Positions 39,001-50,400 of a stretch of 64,000 bases of DNA are shown one piece after another. Origin of the DNA: Gavia stellata (lineage: Eukaryota; Chordata; Aves; Gaviiformes; Gaviidae); assembly GCF_030936135.1 (NCBI RefSeq), contig NC_082617.1, positions 988,001-1,052,000 of the forward strand, in the 5' to 3' direction. Each line of letters opens with the position of its first letter. The first letter of the stretch is position 1. Position numbers and translations under genes: made by a program. A model generated the notes under the pieces. That model searched no databases, was not told where the DNA came from, and saw nothing but the letters and a program-made list of their open reading frames with translations.

Positions 39001-42000
39001 CAGGGGAGATGGTGGGAAAGAAAAAGAAAACGTGAGCAAAAAGCAAGAAAAACCAAACCAAAAAACCACACAACACATAGCGCACGTCAGCGCCGGGGCA
39101 GGAACCAGGGCAGCGCCCGCCACCGCCCGCAGCCGGACCCACGCTCGCAGCTGGGCTCTCCCTCGCCGGCACACGCTGAAACACAGGCTTGGACCATCGT
39201 TATGCCAGGTCGATGCTACCGCCTGCTCCCAGCATCTCCCCCTGGCCCCACCGTGCCACCCGCGCAAGGGCACCCGCTGGGGTGGGCATTCCACGGGGTG
39301 TCTAGATGCCACATGCAGCTCTGGCTTTGCTCCGCTGCCTCCTCCCAGTGGCACAGCCCGCAGGCACCGGCACCCGCAGCCCCAGCCAGAGCTCCAGCTG
39401 CACATCTCCAGGAGCCCCCAGCTCCGGTCCCATCAATTTGTCACCTTGCCAGGGCCCCAGAGCCCCCGCCATAGCCAGGGGGCTCCACGAAGTGCATTTC
39501 CCCCCTCCCCAGCACCCCAAGGAGCTGGGGAGCCCTTCCCAGCACCACCCCGCCTGCTCCTCGAGCACTCGGGGGGACTGTGGCTGTCCCAGCACTATCA
39601 AGATCAGTCTCTCCCCCCCCCCCCACCCCCAAAAAACATCCCTGACGATGGTAGCCCCAAGCTGGTTGGCACCGCCACCCCGAGGGGAGCCCCCTCCGGC
39701 TGGGACTGACTCTGGCTCTCCAACCCCTCTGTCTGCCCTTCCAGCCCTCGGCTGCAGCCCCTGCCCAGCCCAATGTCCCCCAAAAGGCCCCTCTGGGTCC
39801 CCACCAGCTGTCATGGCCCCCTCAGCCACCCCCAGGCTGGCCCCGGGGTGCTGGGGCAGCTCCTCAGAGCCTCAGGGTGGCCCCAAGCGCGGGTGCCCTG
39901 GGTACCACCCCGCTGGCACTCACCTTCCTTCACAGGGATGGTCGGCTTCTTCTGCCGCAGCCCCAGGAGGATGAAGAAGAGCACCAGGGGGATGAAGATC
40001 TCAAAGGCCAGCACCCACTGGGGATGACACAAAGCAGAGGGATCGTGACGCTTGGGGACAGGACCCGGATACCAAGGATGAGCGTGGGCAGGGCAGGGGT
40101 GCCCGGGGCACTGGTGCAGTGCGGCACCGTGCCTGCGTCTTGCAGGTGGCTGGTAGCACCATCACAGCTCAGCCAGAGGCAAACGGGTCCCTGGGTACCT
40201 GAGGATCTCCTGCCTGCCCCTGCCTGCACCCTGCCTGCTCCATCCCACCCAGCGCACCTCGGGACACGACAGGGTGCCACAGATGGGATGGAGCCCTACT
40301 CCAGCAACGCAAACAGGGTGCTGGGGCTTGAGCCCAGCCCTGACGGGCCACCGCAGCTGGGGCTGCCCAGGGGAGATCACCCCAAGTCCTTATGGCTGGC
40401 AAAAGCCGCAGGCCCCCATCCTGGCAGTGCCCTCACAGCTGGCAGCTGCCTGGTATGACAGCCACCCATGCCACCGCTGGGTCCCACCTGCAGGACATGC
40501 AGCGGGCAGACCCCAACGCCGTCTGGGTGAGGTTCGGTTCGGCCAGGCCCTTGCACCAGCTCCAGGTGCAACTGGGGGGCAGCGGTGGGGGTTCCTGGCA
40601 CCCCTTCTATACCCTCCCAGAAGGCTGCGGCTGCACGAGATTTCCACCGGTGGCATATGGTAAATCACAGCAAATCCCCAGGAATCCCTCATCCCAATCG
40701 TGCAGGCAGCCCAGGCTGGGCTCCGTGCCCAGAGGCCCTGGGGATGGGCATCAGCGCCTTCAGCCACTGGCTGGAGTGGGCACCCGGCATGCTGCCAGCA
40801 CAGCTGCTGCCGGTTTGCACCGGGAGCACCCAGGCCACGCCATGGCCCCATTGCCCTCGCTGCTGAGCGGAGGGGAACTACTGTAGGTGGGGAAACTGAG
40901 GCACAGGGTGAGGTGAGGCGAGGCAACCTTAGCTTGCTTCAGGGCCGGATCAGACCCTAGGCTGGTGCTGAGACCCCAGAACCTGCTGCCACCATGGGCA
41001 GGGCAGGCCCCAGCTCCGCTGCTGGGAAGGTGCTCGCTACAGCGCCGGCACCTCCCACCACGCTCCCGCACCAGCCCAGTCACCTGCGGTGACCAGGTGC
41101 CAGAAGGACACGCCAGTGGGGTGGGAAGAGAGGGCTTTAACATGACAGGGACTGCCTGGAAGGACGCAGCTGGCAGCAGGTGACAGGGTCAGGCCCTCCT
41201 GTCCCCAACAGTGTCACCGCCACTCTGGCCTCAACCAGGGGCTGCAAACGCTCTGCCAAAAAGCCACAGCAGCCCAGCGAATGGTGGCGAGCAGAGGGAT
41301 CCCACACCCGGACCCTCACCAGCACGCGGCCATGGCACTCCTGTGGGCACCATGGTTGGCAGGGCTGTGGGACGGGCATGGCTGCAAACATGGGTGCCCC
41401 CCCATGCTGCCCTCCCCACCCCAGAGCTGCTGATTTTGGGGGACGCAGAGACTGAAGGAGGTGGGGACAGCAGACACCCCAGGAGCAGTGCCAGGGCTGG
41501 GGGATCCCAATTCTTCCAGCACCACCAGTCCCAGGCACAGTCCTTGGTGTCACCGTCCCTGCATCAGGGCGGTGGCAAGGGACACCCTGACCCGCTCTGC
41601 CCGTCCCGTGGCTCCTGCCCTGCCGCTCGCTGCCTGCACCCGCCCCCCCCGCCTGTTTACCAGGCACACAATCGGGCCTCTGTGCCCAGGCGCCTGTGGG
41701 ACCGTCCCCCCACACCCATGCCGGGCCGTACCAGGCTCCCTTGGGGACTGTCAGGTCCTTGGTGGTGACAGGAGGGACCTGCTTGTTGTTATTTATTTTT
41801 TTAAAGTGGGTCATTGACCTTTTGCTCATCTCCTTCCTCACAGACATCCCCTGTCCGCGACCCCTCCTGCACTGCCGCATACCCCGGTGCCAAGGCATGC
41901 TGTCCCCCACCGCCGGCACCCGGGGTGACACAGCGATGGCAGCAGGGCTCACCCACCCGCACCTCTGGGACCGATCCTGCCCCTTTAGTCCCCAGGTCTG

Positions 42001-45000
42001 TCCCCACAGGGGCTTCCCAGGCATGGGGGGCCAGGGGTGCCCCACACCCACAGTAGGGCAGAGGCACTGGCATGCAGTGGGGGGAAAGGGTTGCTGTCCC
42101 AAGGGAGCCTCAGCTCGCCCAGGGGGACGGACGGGGACAGGGACGACACAGCCAGTGCTGGCACCCAACAACACTGGCACAGCCTGGGAATTACAGGGAT
42201 CCTGCCTGCAGGTGCAGGACACTGGGGGACATTTTGGCGTTGTGTGAGGAAGCAAAGCGTGGAAAGGCCAGGATCCAGGCAGCTGGGAAGGAAACACTGG
42301 GAGAAGGAGAGGGACAAGGAGAGGAGAAGGGCCGGTGCCTGCCAGCAGCTGGCCGTGCCCTGCACCGACCAGGGCGGTCTGTCCCATCCTCTCACCCCTT
42401 CCCTTCCTCACTCCTCCCCTGGCAAGGGCTCTCAGACGTATGTGCACGTGTGTGCAGGTGCAGCACCCGGAGTGGGACACGGGTCCCTAGGACCTTGTGC
42501 CCAGGTGACAGTGGCTGGGGGGGGCAGGGGACAGTTCCTGGGCAATGGCAGAGCTCAGCTGCCAGAGGGATCCACCCCATACACAGATGTGTACATCCCC
42601 TGGCACAAGTTCACCTTGACCTGCCAGAGAGGTGAGCAGGATGAGACCATGGGTGCTGTTTGGGTTTGCATGAGCGCTGGGTGTATCTGCCTGCCACCGC
42701 CACAGACGGTGGGGTACGCATATGCCTGCTGGTATCCCATGTTCAGCCCTGCCACCGGCCGGGTGCGGGGGCAGCTGGATCCTGCCTGATTCCCCCAGCA
42801 AGGGAGACAGAGGTTGGTGGGTGCTGCTGGCAGGGTGCTGGCCCCAGGCAGGCAGCTCCCTGGCAGGGGGACGCTCAGCTCCCTGGAGCACCGGGCCAGC
42901 AACTCAACGCCTGTGCCCACCCTCTGCCACACTGGCAGTTGGGAGCAGGGGGACCCGAGGAGGACGAGCAGGGTCGGGTACTGCACAGCCCGAGCACGAG
43001 GCAGCAGCACCAGCTGGGGACACGCGGCTCCCACGCTGCCAGGCCAAAAGCACCAACAAGTCCCATGGGATGCAGTGAGAACAAGCAGCCCGGCCTGGCA
43101 CAGAGGTCCCCCTGTGCCCACCCTCTGGCCAGCACCAGGGGCAGCCAGGAGACATGCTGAAGCCAGGGTTAGCACGGCCGCAGGCGCTGGACCACGGACG
43201 GCTCCGCCAGCGTCCCCAGGACATGGCAGCGTGCGTGCCCTGACGGCAGAGCTGGATGTTCCCCACAGGGCAGCCAGGCCAGGGAGGGCAGCTCTCTACA
43301 TCCATCGCCACCACCCAAAAGTCCACTCCATCCCTCCTGCCCATTCCCAGAAATCATAGAATCACAGAATCACTAAGGTTGGAAAAGACCTGTAAGATCA
43401 TCAAGTCCAACCATCAACTAACCCCACCATGCCCATTAAACCATGTCCCACAGTGCCTCGTCCACACATTCCTTGAACACCTCCAGTGATGGTGACTCCA
43501 CCACTTCCCTGGGCAGCTTATTCCAGTGTCTCACCACTCTCTCAGTAAAGAAATTTTTCCTAATATCCAGTCTGAACCTCCCCTGGCGCAACTTGAGGCC
43601 ATTTCCTCTTGTCCTGTCACTCATCACTTGGGAGAAGAGACCAACACCCACCTCCCCACAACCCCCTTTCAGGTAGTTGTAGAGAGCGATGAGGTCTCCC
43701 CTCAGCCTCCTCTTCTCCAGACTGAACAACCCCAGCTCCCTCAGCCGCTCCTCATCAGACTTGTGCTCCAGAGCCCTCACCAGCTCCGTCGCCCTTCTCT
43801 GGACACGCTCCAGCACCTCAATGTCCTTCTGGTAGTGAGGGGATGCCCCGAAGGTGATGGCTGCAGGCTTCGGCTAGCACAGCCTGGCAGAGGGGCAGCC
43901 AGGGCCTGGGAGCCCCGGCCCAGAGACCCCCCAAGCTGGCAACCCCAGTGATGCCCCTGCACCCCAAACCTGCCACACCAGCCCCCCTCCTCTTCCTGTG
44001 TCCTGGCACCTGGCGAGGGGATTTACCGGCCCCAGTGCAGGTGAAGCACCATGCATAGCCTGGTGCAAGCCCAGCGTCCAAAAGCCCCAGCCTGCACCCA
44101 CCAGGACAAGGGCACGGTCTGCCCGAGCTCCTCCCTGGGGAGGAAGGAGAGCTGCTGCCCGCTCCCTGCCAGCCTCTGCTGCGGGTCCCAGCGCTGCCCC
44201 CGGAGCCAACAACAGCAGGTCCCAGCCCACAGGAGCCCCAAGGGATGGGGCTCCGCTCCTGGAGAATCAACACCCCAACTTTTCCAACAGCATTTTAAGG
44301 CCAGTGGAAGTATCTTAAACTTTTTGATAGCTCCAGACTTTAATCTGTTAAACACCCACTTACTTGCCCACAGCTGGGAAGCACAGGCAGGTGAAGCCAT
44401 GGTCACTGGGAAAGTCGAGCACTGGAGCCAGCGGGTGAGTGAGGCCCCGCGGCCGGGCAGACCCACAGGGCCAAGCTAAGACCCCAGACCAGACCAGTCC
44501 TGCCCCCCCACCCCTGCAGGGACCCAACCATGGACACCCACTGATGGTCACAACCCGCCCGGGCAGCTGCCAGGGCTCCCCGAGGTCACCTGCCTGTGCC
44601 CCCACCCATGGGGACAGCCAAAGCTGGGCCCAGGGGCTGCCCACCCCCTGCCAAGACCTGGCTGCTGTCACCTCTGCCTCTGGTCACACTTTTGCTCAGT
44701 GTAAGTTGTGCCCATTACCTCTTGTCCCTCTGCCACCCACCCCCAGCCGAGGACAGGTCCCCACCCCTCATACCCTGCCCTACGGCCCTGGCACGGAGGT
44801 GCTTTGGGGAAACTGGAGGGGGAGGAAATCCCCACTGGGGTTTGCCAACACCTCTCCTGAGCTGGGAGCCCAGGGAGAGCCAAGCACGGTTCTCCCCCGT
44901 GCCAGCCCCACGGTGCTGCATCAGCTGGACACCAGGATGCTGGGCCGAGGGGGACACGCCATCAGCAGTGCCCTGTCCCAGAGCCACATGGCAGCGCTCC

Positions 45001-48000
45001 TGCACCAGCTCACGGCACTGGGAAATGGCCACCCTCCTGCCACCAGAAGATGCCCAGCCTGAGCACAGGTGGGATTGTGCTGCAGCGTGGAAGAAGGTGC
45101 CAGCCACCCTGCAGCCTCTCGCCATGGGCAGGGAGCAAGGCAGAGACCTGCAGGCTCAGTGGCTCATGGCCACCTGCCCTCTGGGCCACCACGGCCACCA
45201 ATCACTCTGCAACAGGTGCCCCCACAGCCACCCTGCGAGCAGGGATTCACAGGGACGCTGCCCGGCACTGCCTCACCAGCACCACCCTGCCGAGCCTGCG
45301 CATCCCCCGGCGCCTCCCCCGTGCCAGCTGCAAACAGCAAGGGGGCAAAGAGCACCCTGAGCCGGAGCAATCGATTCCTGCTGCAGGACCTGGCACCAGC
45401 CCCCACCCAGCCCCGGGAAGCAGGACCTGGCAGCACCTCCGCAGGCACGGGGTGCCCTGTCCCCCAGGAACCCTGTGCCCCAGCACAGGCACTGCTGCAA
45501 CAGGGCCCTGCCAGCAGGGCGAGCCCCCTCAAACCCCCAAATTTCAGCCTTTCTTATTTTGGAGGCATCAAGGTCCCCCCAGCTCCAGTCCCACTGGCCA
45601 GGGAAAAAGGGGCAGACCTGCCAGGACAACTCCTTTGCATGGTGGGAGCTTCCCGGCTCTTGGCCAAGGAGCAGAAAGCACAAACCCTGCACAGGGCAAA
45701 GCAGCCACGCCACTTGCCCAGCTCTCCCCTGCCCCACGTGCATCCTCCCCCCACCCCAGGACCCACACCACGGGAGCCCCACCGACATGCTGCGACACCC
45801 AAGCAGCGTCCAGAGCCTCAGCTCCTGCTCGCCGTTCCTCCAAAAGAGCACTGAACCGCCAACACTTCCCCAGGGCCAGACAAAACCTGGCTGCACACTT
45901 CCATCGCCAGCACTTCAGAGCCAGGAGCTCCAGCTGCAGTCGCCTTCCTGTCCCGAACGCGTGGACACAGAGAGCCACGGGGAAGGCGACTGAACACCCT
46001 GAACTAGGCCTGCGGTAACTTTTGAGAGATCACCTGTTAATTTTACATCCAACGTAGGTTTAAACCAGCTACCAAAATCATCAGGGAGCCTGTCCCTTAC
46101 GACACACACAGCTGAGCAGAGCCAAGGTGACGTAGACGACAGCACAGCCTGCACTGCCCAGGGCTGCAATCCGCACCCCAGGGGACTGTGCTCAGGCACC
46201 CACAGCCCTGGCTTCCCTCCACCGAGGGCCACTGATGCCGTTCTGCTCAGACCCCCATCGCCCCAGGGTGCCTGCCTGAATTTCTGCCCTGGGAAGAATA
46301 AAATCACAGCCAAACCCCAGAGCAGCCCCCAGAACAGCTCAGCCACATGGACAAAGTCTGATGCTCCCACGGGCTGCTCACGAAACCTTACAGAGGCGCC
46401 ACGGGACAGTGCCAAGCCATCATCCTCGTCAGAATCACAGAATCATTAAGGTTGGAAAAGACCTGTAAGATCATCAAGTCCAACCACCACCCCAACCCCA
46501 CCATGCCCACTAAACCATGTCCCACAGTGCCACGTCCACACGTTCCTTGAACATCTCCAGTGACGGTACTCCACCACCTCCCTGGGCAGCCTGTTCCAAT
46601 GCCTTTTGAAGAAGTTTTTCCTAATATCCAGCCTGAACCTCCCCTGGCACAACTTGAGGCCATTCCCCTCTTGTCCTGTCACTCGTCACTTGGGAGAAGA
46701 CACCAACACCCACCTCACCGCAGCCCCCTTTCAGGTAGTTGTAGAGAACAATGAGGTCTCCCCTCAGCCCCCTCTTCTCCAGACTGAACAACCCCAGCTC
46801 CCTCAGCCACTCCTCATCAGACTTGTGCTCCAGACCCCTCACCAGCTCCGTCGCCCTTCTCTGGACACACTCCAGCACCTCAATGTCCTTCTTGGAGTGA
46901 GGGGCCCAAAACTGAACACAGCATTCGAGGGGCAGCCCCACCAGCGCTGAGTACAGGGGCACGATCACCTCCCTACTCCTGCTGCCCACACCATTTCTGA
47001 TACAGGCCAGGCTGCAGGTGAGCTCATCTGGTGACAAAGGCAGTTACGGAAGCAGGTGACATATGGCACTGTGGGTCAGGAGCACACCCCTCTCGAAGGC
47101 CACCTGGTCGTGCAGCCTCCCTGTACCCACCACCACTGCATCCTCAAGCAGATCAGCCAAGCCCTCACCAAGTGCCTGCGGACAAAGTCTGTCCCAAAAC
47201 CACCGCTGCACCTCGCTGCAATGCTGCTCCCCAAACAGCCCCTGGTGCCAGGGACGATGGGGACTCCCCCAGGGCCACCAGCATTCAGGGGCAGCACAGG
47301 GGACTGGCCCCAGCTCTCTCGAGTCCCAGCCCAGCACCCTCAGCCAAACATGAGGTCTCTGCTCCCCATCCCATCCCGCAGCACCAGGGCTGCTGCTCTG
47401 CACGTTGCTGGGAGGAAAGCGCACCGTGGTGAGGCACCTACCCAGGGCAGCACCCCACGGCACGGGGCTGTGGCAACAGGCGGCTGCTGGCAGGGCAAGG
47501 GCACACACACACCACACTCCCTCTGAGAGACTGGGAGAAGCCCAGCAACCTCCAACTCCAACCCCCCCGGGGTGAACCCCCAACAGAGGAGGGGGTCTCA
47601 TGCTTACCCTCCTCCCTGCTCCAATCCCCCCAGCCTCTGCCTGCCGCAGCAGGATCAGCCCAGTGGGATACAGAGCTGGTTTCAGTCGGTGAAACACCCA
47701 GCTCTGGATGGGGCCAGGGCAGACCTGTGCTGGGGAACCCACCCACGGAGAGTAAGGCACGGGCTGACGAGGCTGGGCTCTGGCACGGGGCCTGACTCTG
47801 CCCTGGCCGGCCAGCACTGGCAGCTCTGCTCCCAGGCTGCTGGGAGAGGGCAGTGCTCCCCCAGGAGCGGGCAGGATGATGTCCCCTGCACAGATGAGAA
47901 GCCGGAGGTGACAATGGGACTTGCACGCAGCAGGAGCACAAGGAAGTAGGTGAGACACATAGGGCACGCACATCCTCAGGGCATGACTGCCCCAGGGGCT

Positions 48001-49837
48001 GCACCAAATCCATGAGCACCCACCGCACCGGGCGCAGCTCTCACCCCGGTACACAGCTGGTCCTCCGCACGCCCCTTCACATGCAGCATCGCTGAGTGGG
48101 TGAGGAGGTGCTGGTCCTTCCCCTGCCACCCTGCCTGCAGCAAGCAGGGCACTCCAGTGACAGCCCCACACGTGTGGGTGACCAGGCTTGGGCTCCTCGT
48201 CCTCCTCCTCCTTCTGCTGCAGCTTCCTGTATTGCACCCCCATGCTGCCCACGGAGCTGGGGAGGGTCAGGGAGAACTGGGTCCCCAAAAGATGTGCACA
48301 TCCCCAGGCTGGAACCTCACCAGCCACGGCGGCCAGGCCCGGGGCAGCTGCCAAGGGCCAGTGGATGCCAGGGCGCAGCTGTGCCAGCCGGCTCGCCCTC
48401 GCGGGCAGGGGTCCATGGCACGCTGGCACCGGGCAGCCCCTCACCGTGGCCATGCTGCTCTACTCGGGGTACGGAGCAGGGATGACTCAGCTGAAGAGCA
48501 TCATCCCCCTCACCCATCCTGGGGGCACCGTGGCTGCCCGTGCAGTGGGCACCGGCCTGCAACGTGGGCCTTAGCCCAGCCCTGCCCGCACCTATCCCAG
48601 GTGGTCTCTGGTGCTCCGCCACCGGGACAGAGGAGGGTCTGATGCTCGTGGGCTGCTGGCGAGGGAAAGCAGCCAGGATCAGGCCTGCAGGATATTTGGG
48701 AGGGGGAAGAGGAGAGAGCATTGCCAGCTCAGGAGCAGCAGTTCGCTACCCTCCCCCACCCTCTAAAAATAACCGGCTCCCTCGGCACCCAGCGCACCCA
48801 TCCCCCTGCCTGCACCGCTGCCTGGGGTCCCTCCAGGCCAGGGGTCCCTCCCCGGGGGGTCCCTCCTGCCCATCCGGCAGGATGTGGCAGGGAAGCCCTG
48901 CTCGGGAGCAGGCAGGCAGGGGAGGCCGGGGCAGGGTTACACCAGATTCGCAACCCCAGCAAGGAAGGTGCCATCCTGCCTCCTCTGCCAGCTGCGGGAG
49001 GGGACCGGCCCCCCAGGACCCCCACGTTCCTCAGCCTCATGCCCAGAAAGTGGGAGCAGCTCTTCTCCAGCCCATGGAGGAGAGGCAGCTCTGACCCACA
49101 TATGATTTAGAAACCTATTTATAGCCTTTGGATACCGCGGGCTGGGGGAAAGCTCTCCCACCCCGGAGGGGCGGCCCTGGGGACCAGGGACAGGGTGCCC
49201 GGGGCATTTGGGACACGAAAGCGGCTGTGGTAGGGAGCGAGATGCTGCACAGAGCAGAGGACTGGGTGGGAGACGGCACCCAGCCCACGGCCCTGCGCTC
49301 CTCCAGCGGCCACAGGGCCCGGACGGCTCCCACGGACACGGGGTGGGAGAGACCCAACTGTTGCTGCCCCACGAGGGGAGCCGCGGGGCCGGGGCCGGGC
49401 GGGGCCTTCCTCGGGGTCGCCCACAGACGGCCCCCACGCTTCTTGCTCCCCACGGCCGCAGGCGAGCGCCCATCGCCAGGCCCGCACCCGCCACCCCACG
49501 CACCGCCTGTCCCCAGGGCTGACCGGCGGGGGGGGGGAGCGGGCAGCGGCGGGGACCCAGGGGAGACCCCGACGCCGGCGGGGCTGGCTCCGCACCCTCC
49601 TGCGCCCCCGGCCTGCGGCGCCGCGGGGCCCCTCCGGTCCAGGCAGCCGCCCCGCGGAGCCCCCCCCGCTGAGGGCCCGGCCTCGTCCCGTCCCCCCCCC
49701 CGGCGGCTGCGGCTGCCCGGGGCTGCAGGGGAGCTCCAGCCCCCCCGGGCCCCCGCCGTCCCCGCGCTCACCGGGCTGCGCCGCTTCAGCGTCACGTTCT
49801 TCCAGAGCAGGAGACGGAGCTGGTGCAGGAACCCCAT
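14620..49837 (-). CDS. ABCA2: ATP-binding cassette transporter ABCA2, 49 coding exons
   Basis: ABCA2 is a full-length ABC-A lipid transporter of late endosomes and lysosomes, abundant in brain and oligodendrocytes and linked to sphingolipid and cholesterol handling. The joined exons give about 2510 residues (human about 2436), beginning [20 protein letters not shown] and ending SFNTDTLC. Order: a first membrane span, a very large first extracellular domain, a membrane bundle, nucleotide-binding domain 1, an acidic linker, the second membrane half with its extracellular loop, then nucleotide-binding domain 2. Both domains keep Walker A ([18 protein letters not shown]), the signature (LSGG; YSGG) and Walker B (ILDEP; FLDEP), so the transporter looks intact. 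All 48 junctions keep phase. Coordinates are in the block entries below. Intron 1 is 9.75 kb; most others are under 1 kb. Confidence 0.96.
18290..20429 (-). other. ABCA2: ABCA2 exons 35-39: second membrane bundle
   Basis: Exons: 20255-20429, 20054-20169, 19637-19784, 19276-19399 and 18290-18422. They encode [79 protein letters not shown] and [20 protein letters not shown]. All phases join. The intron at 18423-19275 contains a short CCATGGCCCACCA-type tandem patch (about 18890-18975). Confidence 0.94.
20688..24223 (-). other. ABCA2: ABCA2 exons 28-34: span 7 and second extracellular domain
   Basis: Exons: 24005-24223, 23719-23821, 22994-23322, 22230-22443, 21948-22053, 21164-21275 and 20688-20748. 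They include the span [19 protein letters not shown], then [86 protein letters not shown] and [19 protein letters not shown]. The exon 31 donor at 22229-22228 is GC, not GT. The intron between exons 33 and 32 contains the GGGAT array. Confidence 0.92.
21341..21676. repeat. (GGGAT)n pentanucleotide array
   Basis: About 330 bases of tandem gggat units, pure in the first 60 bases and interspersed with gggac and ggggt variants later. It lies within the ABCA2 intron between exons 33 and 32. It yields spurious Gly-Met-Trp-Asp reading frames that are not genes. Confidence 0.97.
25334..28197 (-). other. ABCA2: ABCA2 exons 21-27: nucleotide-binding domain 1 and linker
   Basis: Exons: 28017-28197, 27512-27724, 27000-27196, 26732-26914, 26104-26288, 25892-26012 and 25334-25624. 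Walker [12 protein letters not shown] ends exon 21, and the Q-loop region is [20 protein letters not shown]. Exon 23 holds [18 protein letters not shown] and [20 protein letters not shown]. Exon 24 holds the switch histidine region [19 protein letters not shown]. Exon 27 is the regulatory linker, with DMKESKKD and [14 protein letters not shown]. The exon 24 donor (GTCTGG) is weak. Confidence 0.94.
28508..30810 (-). other. ABCA2: ABCA2 exons 16-20: first membrane bundle
   Basis: Exons: 30696-30810, 30151-30341, 29768-29918, 29259-29463 and 28508-28672. They encode [76 protein letters not shown] and [17 protein letters not shown]. This is about five hydrophobic spans, then the cytosolic lead-in to nucleotide-binding domain 1. 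The sequence is highly conserved. Confidence 0.94.
31468..37436 (-). other. ABCA2: ABCA2 exons 3-15: first extracellular domain
   Basis: Exons: 37325-37436, 36707-36873, 36357-36484, 35945-36049, 35292-35477, 34960-35178, 33987-34318, 33526-33685, 33117-33245, 32658-32825, 32245-32341, 31660-31833 and 31468-31570. Recognisable stretches include [77 protein letters not shown] and [20 protein letters not shown]. Many N-glycosylation sequons fit a lumenal location. The segments at about 35950-36050 and 35290-35480 are the least like mammals; the second (exon 7) seems to be extra. Confidence 0.9.
35292..35477 (-). other. ABCA2: ABCA2 exon 7: extra 62-codon cassette
   Basis: The acceptor (tttcttgcag) and donor (GAG/gtgagt) are both strong. 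The exon is 186 bases, phase 0 on both sides, so it can be skipped without shifting the frame. It starts [19 protein letters not shown] and ends [10 protein letters not shown]. Without it, exon 6 joins exon 8 to give a segment nearly the same length as remembered human ABCA2 up to the shared LEQLTC. This suggests bird-specific gain or mammalian loss. Confidence 0.72.
43353..43840 (-). mobile_element. CR1 LINE fragment, 5'-truncated
   Basis: This is the 3' end of a CR1 retrotransposon on the minus strand. It ends in the typical gattctgtgattctatgat terminal repeat (43353 side). It keeps a 126-codon open stretch (43436-43816) of the reverse-transcriptase ORF C-terminus, including [35 protein letters not shown] and [16 protein letters not shown]. 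Only about 490 bases remain, as is usual for 5'-truncated CR1. The intact frame suggests a fairly young insertion. Confidence 0.95.
46431..47015 (-). mobile_element. CR1 LINE fragment, 5'-truncated, second copy
   Basis: Same family and orientation as the copy at 43.4-43.8 kb, extending about 100 bases further upstream in the element ([20 protein letters not shown] on the minus strand). A small internal deletion near 46600 relative to the first copy shifts the frame. The 3' end has a shorter terminal repeat. The copies look close, differing at roughly one base in ten to fifteen by eye. Confidence 0.95.
49099..49124 (-). promoter_or_regulatory. TATA/MEF2-like element with E-box in ABCA2 intron 1
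   Basis: On the minus strand ctataaatag (49115-49124) is a full match to the MEF2 consensus CTA(A/T)4TAG. It is equally a good TATA box (TATAAATAG). CATATG, an E-box, follows 10 bases further along (49099-49104). The islet stands out in GC-rich surroundings and lies about 710 bases inside the ABCA2 coding start, facing the rest of the gene. It could be an alternative promoter or an intronic enhancer. Confidence 0.4.
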
Positions 49838-50400
49838 GGCCGGGCCGGGCCCAGCCCCGCCGCAGGGGCTCCCCCCGCTCGGCTCCGCGGCTCACCCGCC
49901 GCCCACCGCCATGCCCCACCGGGCCGCCACCGCCGCCTTTGTCCGCAGCAGGCTGGGAGGGAGCGAAGCGGAGCGGGCCGGCCTCCGGCTCCAGCCCCGG
50001 CCCCGCCGCGCCCGGCCCAGCCCGGCCTTGCGCAGCACCGCCCCCGGCCCGGGGCCGCCCGCCCGCCGCCGCCACTTAAAGGCACCTCCGGGCCGCGGCC
50101 GCTCCGCCCGCACGGCCCAGCCCGGCCCGGCCCAGCGCGGGGCGGTGCCCCGGGGCATCCCCGCAGCCCAGCCCCGCCCCGCCCCGCGGCCCAGGGCAGG
50201 CCCGGACCCCGCGGCCCGGCCCCGGGGTGGCTTTGCCGGGCCCAGAGGGCACCGTCGTCCCGCGAGGGCCCCCGGGGCTTTGCCGCCAGGCCGGTGCTTG
50301 CTGGTGGATCCCCCTCCTCCCGGGGAAACCGAGGCACGGAGCCCCCGGGGCACGGCGCGGGGGCGGCCGCTGCAGCACCCGCATCTCCCTGCGTATGGCC
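49380..50400 (-). promoter_or_regulatory. ABCA2: CpG-island promoter of ABCA2
   Basis: About 1 kb of very GC- and CpG-rich sequence covers coding exon 1 (49772-49837), the 5' UTR and upstream DNA. No consensus TATA box is visible in it; a weak ctttaag lies at about 50075-50081. Several GC-box-like GGCGGG/CCCGCC runs are present. The 543-codon plus-strand frame through here is an artefact of composition. Confidence 0.75.

Larger units (their letters stand above)
40018..49771 (-). other. ABCA2: ABCA2 intron 1 (9.75 kb)
   Basis: This is the largest intron of the gene. It contains two CR1 fragments, AT-richer islets at about 44280-44360 and 46005-46080, and a TATA/MEF2-like element near its 5' end. 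Long open frames such as 41137-42480 and 47044-48453 show no family resemblance and have the Pro/Gly/Ala-heavy composition of GC-rich noncoding DNA. Confidence 0.8.
39924..49837 (-). other. ABCA2: ABCA2 exons 1-2: N-terminal tail and first membrane span
   Basis: Exon 1 codes from 49837 to 49772 (22 codons). Exon 2 is 39924-40017 and encodes the span [16 protein letters not shown] followed by [11 protein letters not shown]. Both boundaries have standard GT/AG sites and the junction is phase 0. The intron between them holds two CR1 copies and the TATA/MEF2-like element. Confidence 0.93.

Noticed and set aside
41137-42480. 447-codon minus-strand frame in ABCA2 intron 1
   Set aside because: Composition-driven open frame without homology. 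No paired splice sites that would join ABCA2 exons 1 and 2 in phase.
44280-46080. Two AT-richer islets in ABCA2 intron 1 (44280-44360, 46005-46080) as exons
   Set aside because: Neither has flanking splice sites with an open frame. They may be old repeat remnants or conserved noncoding DNA, which I cannot distinguish by eye.
47044-48453. 469-codon minus-strand frame in ABCA2 intron 1
   Set aside because: No recognisable family and Pro/Gly/Trp/Cys-rich composition like its shadow frames. Nothing links it to the flanking exons.
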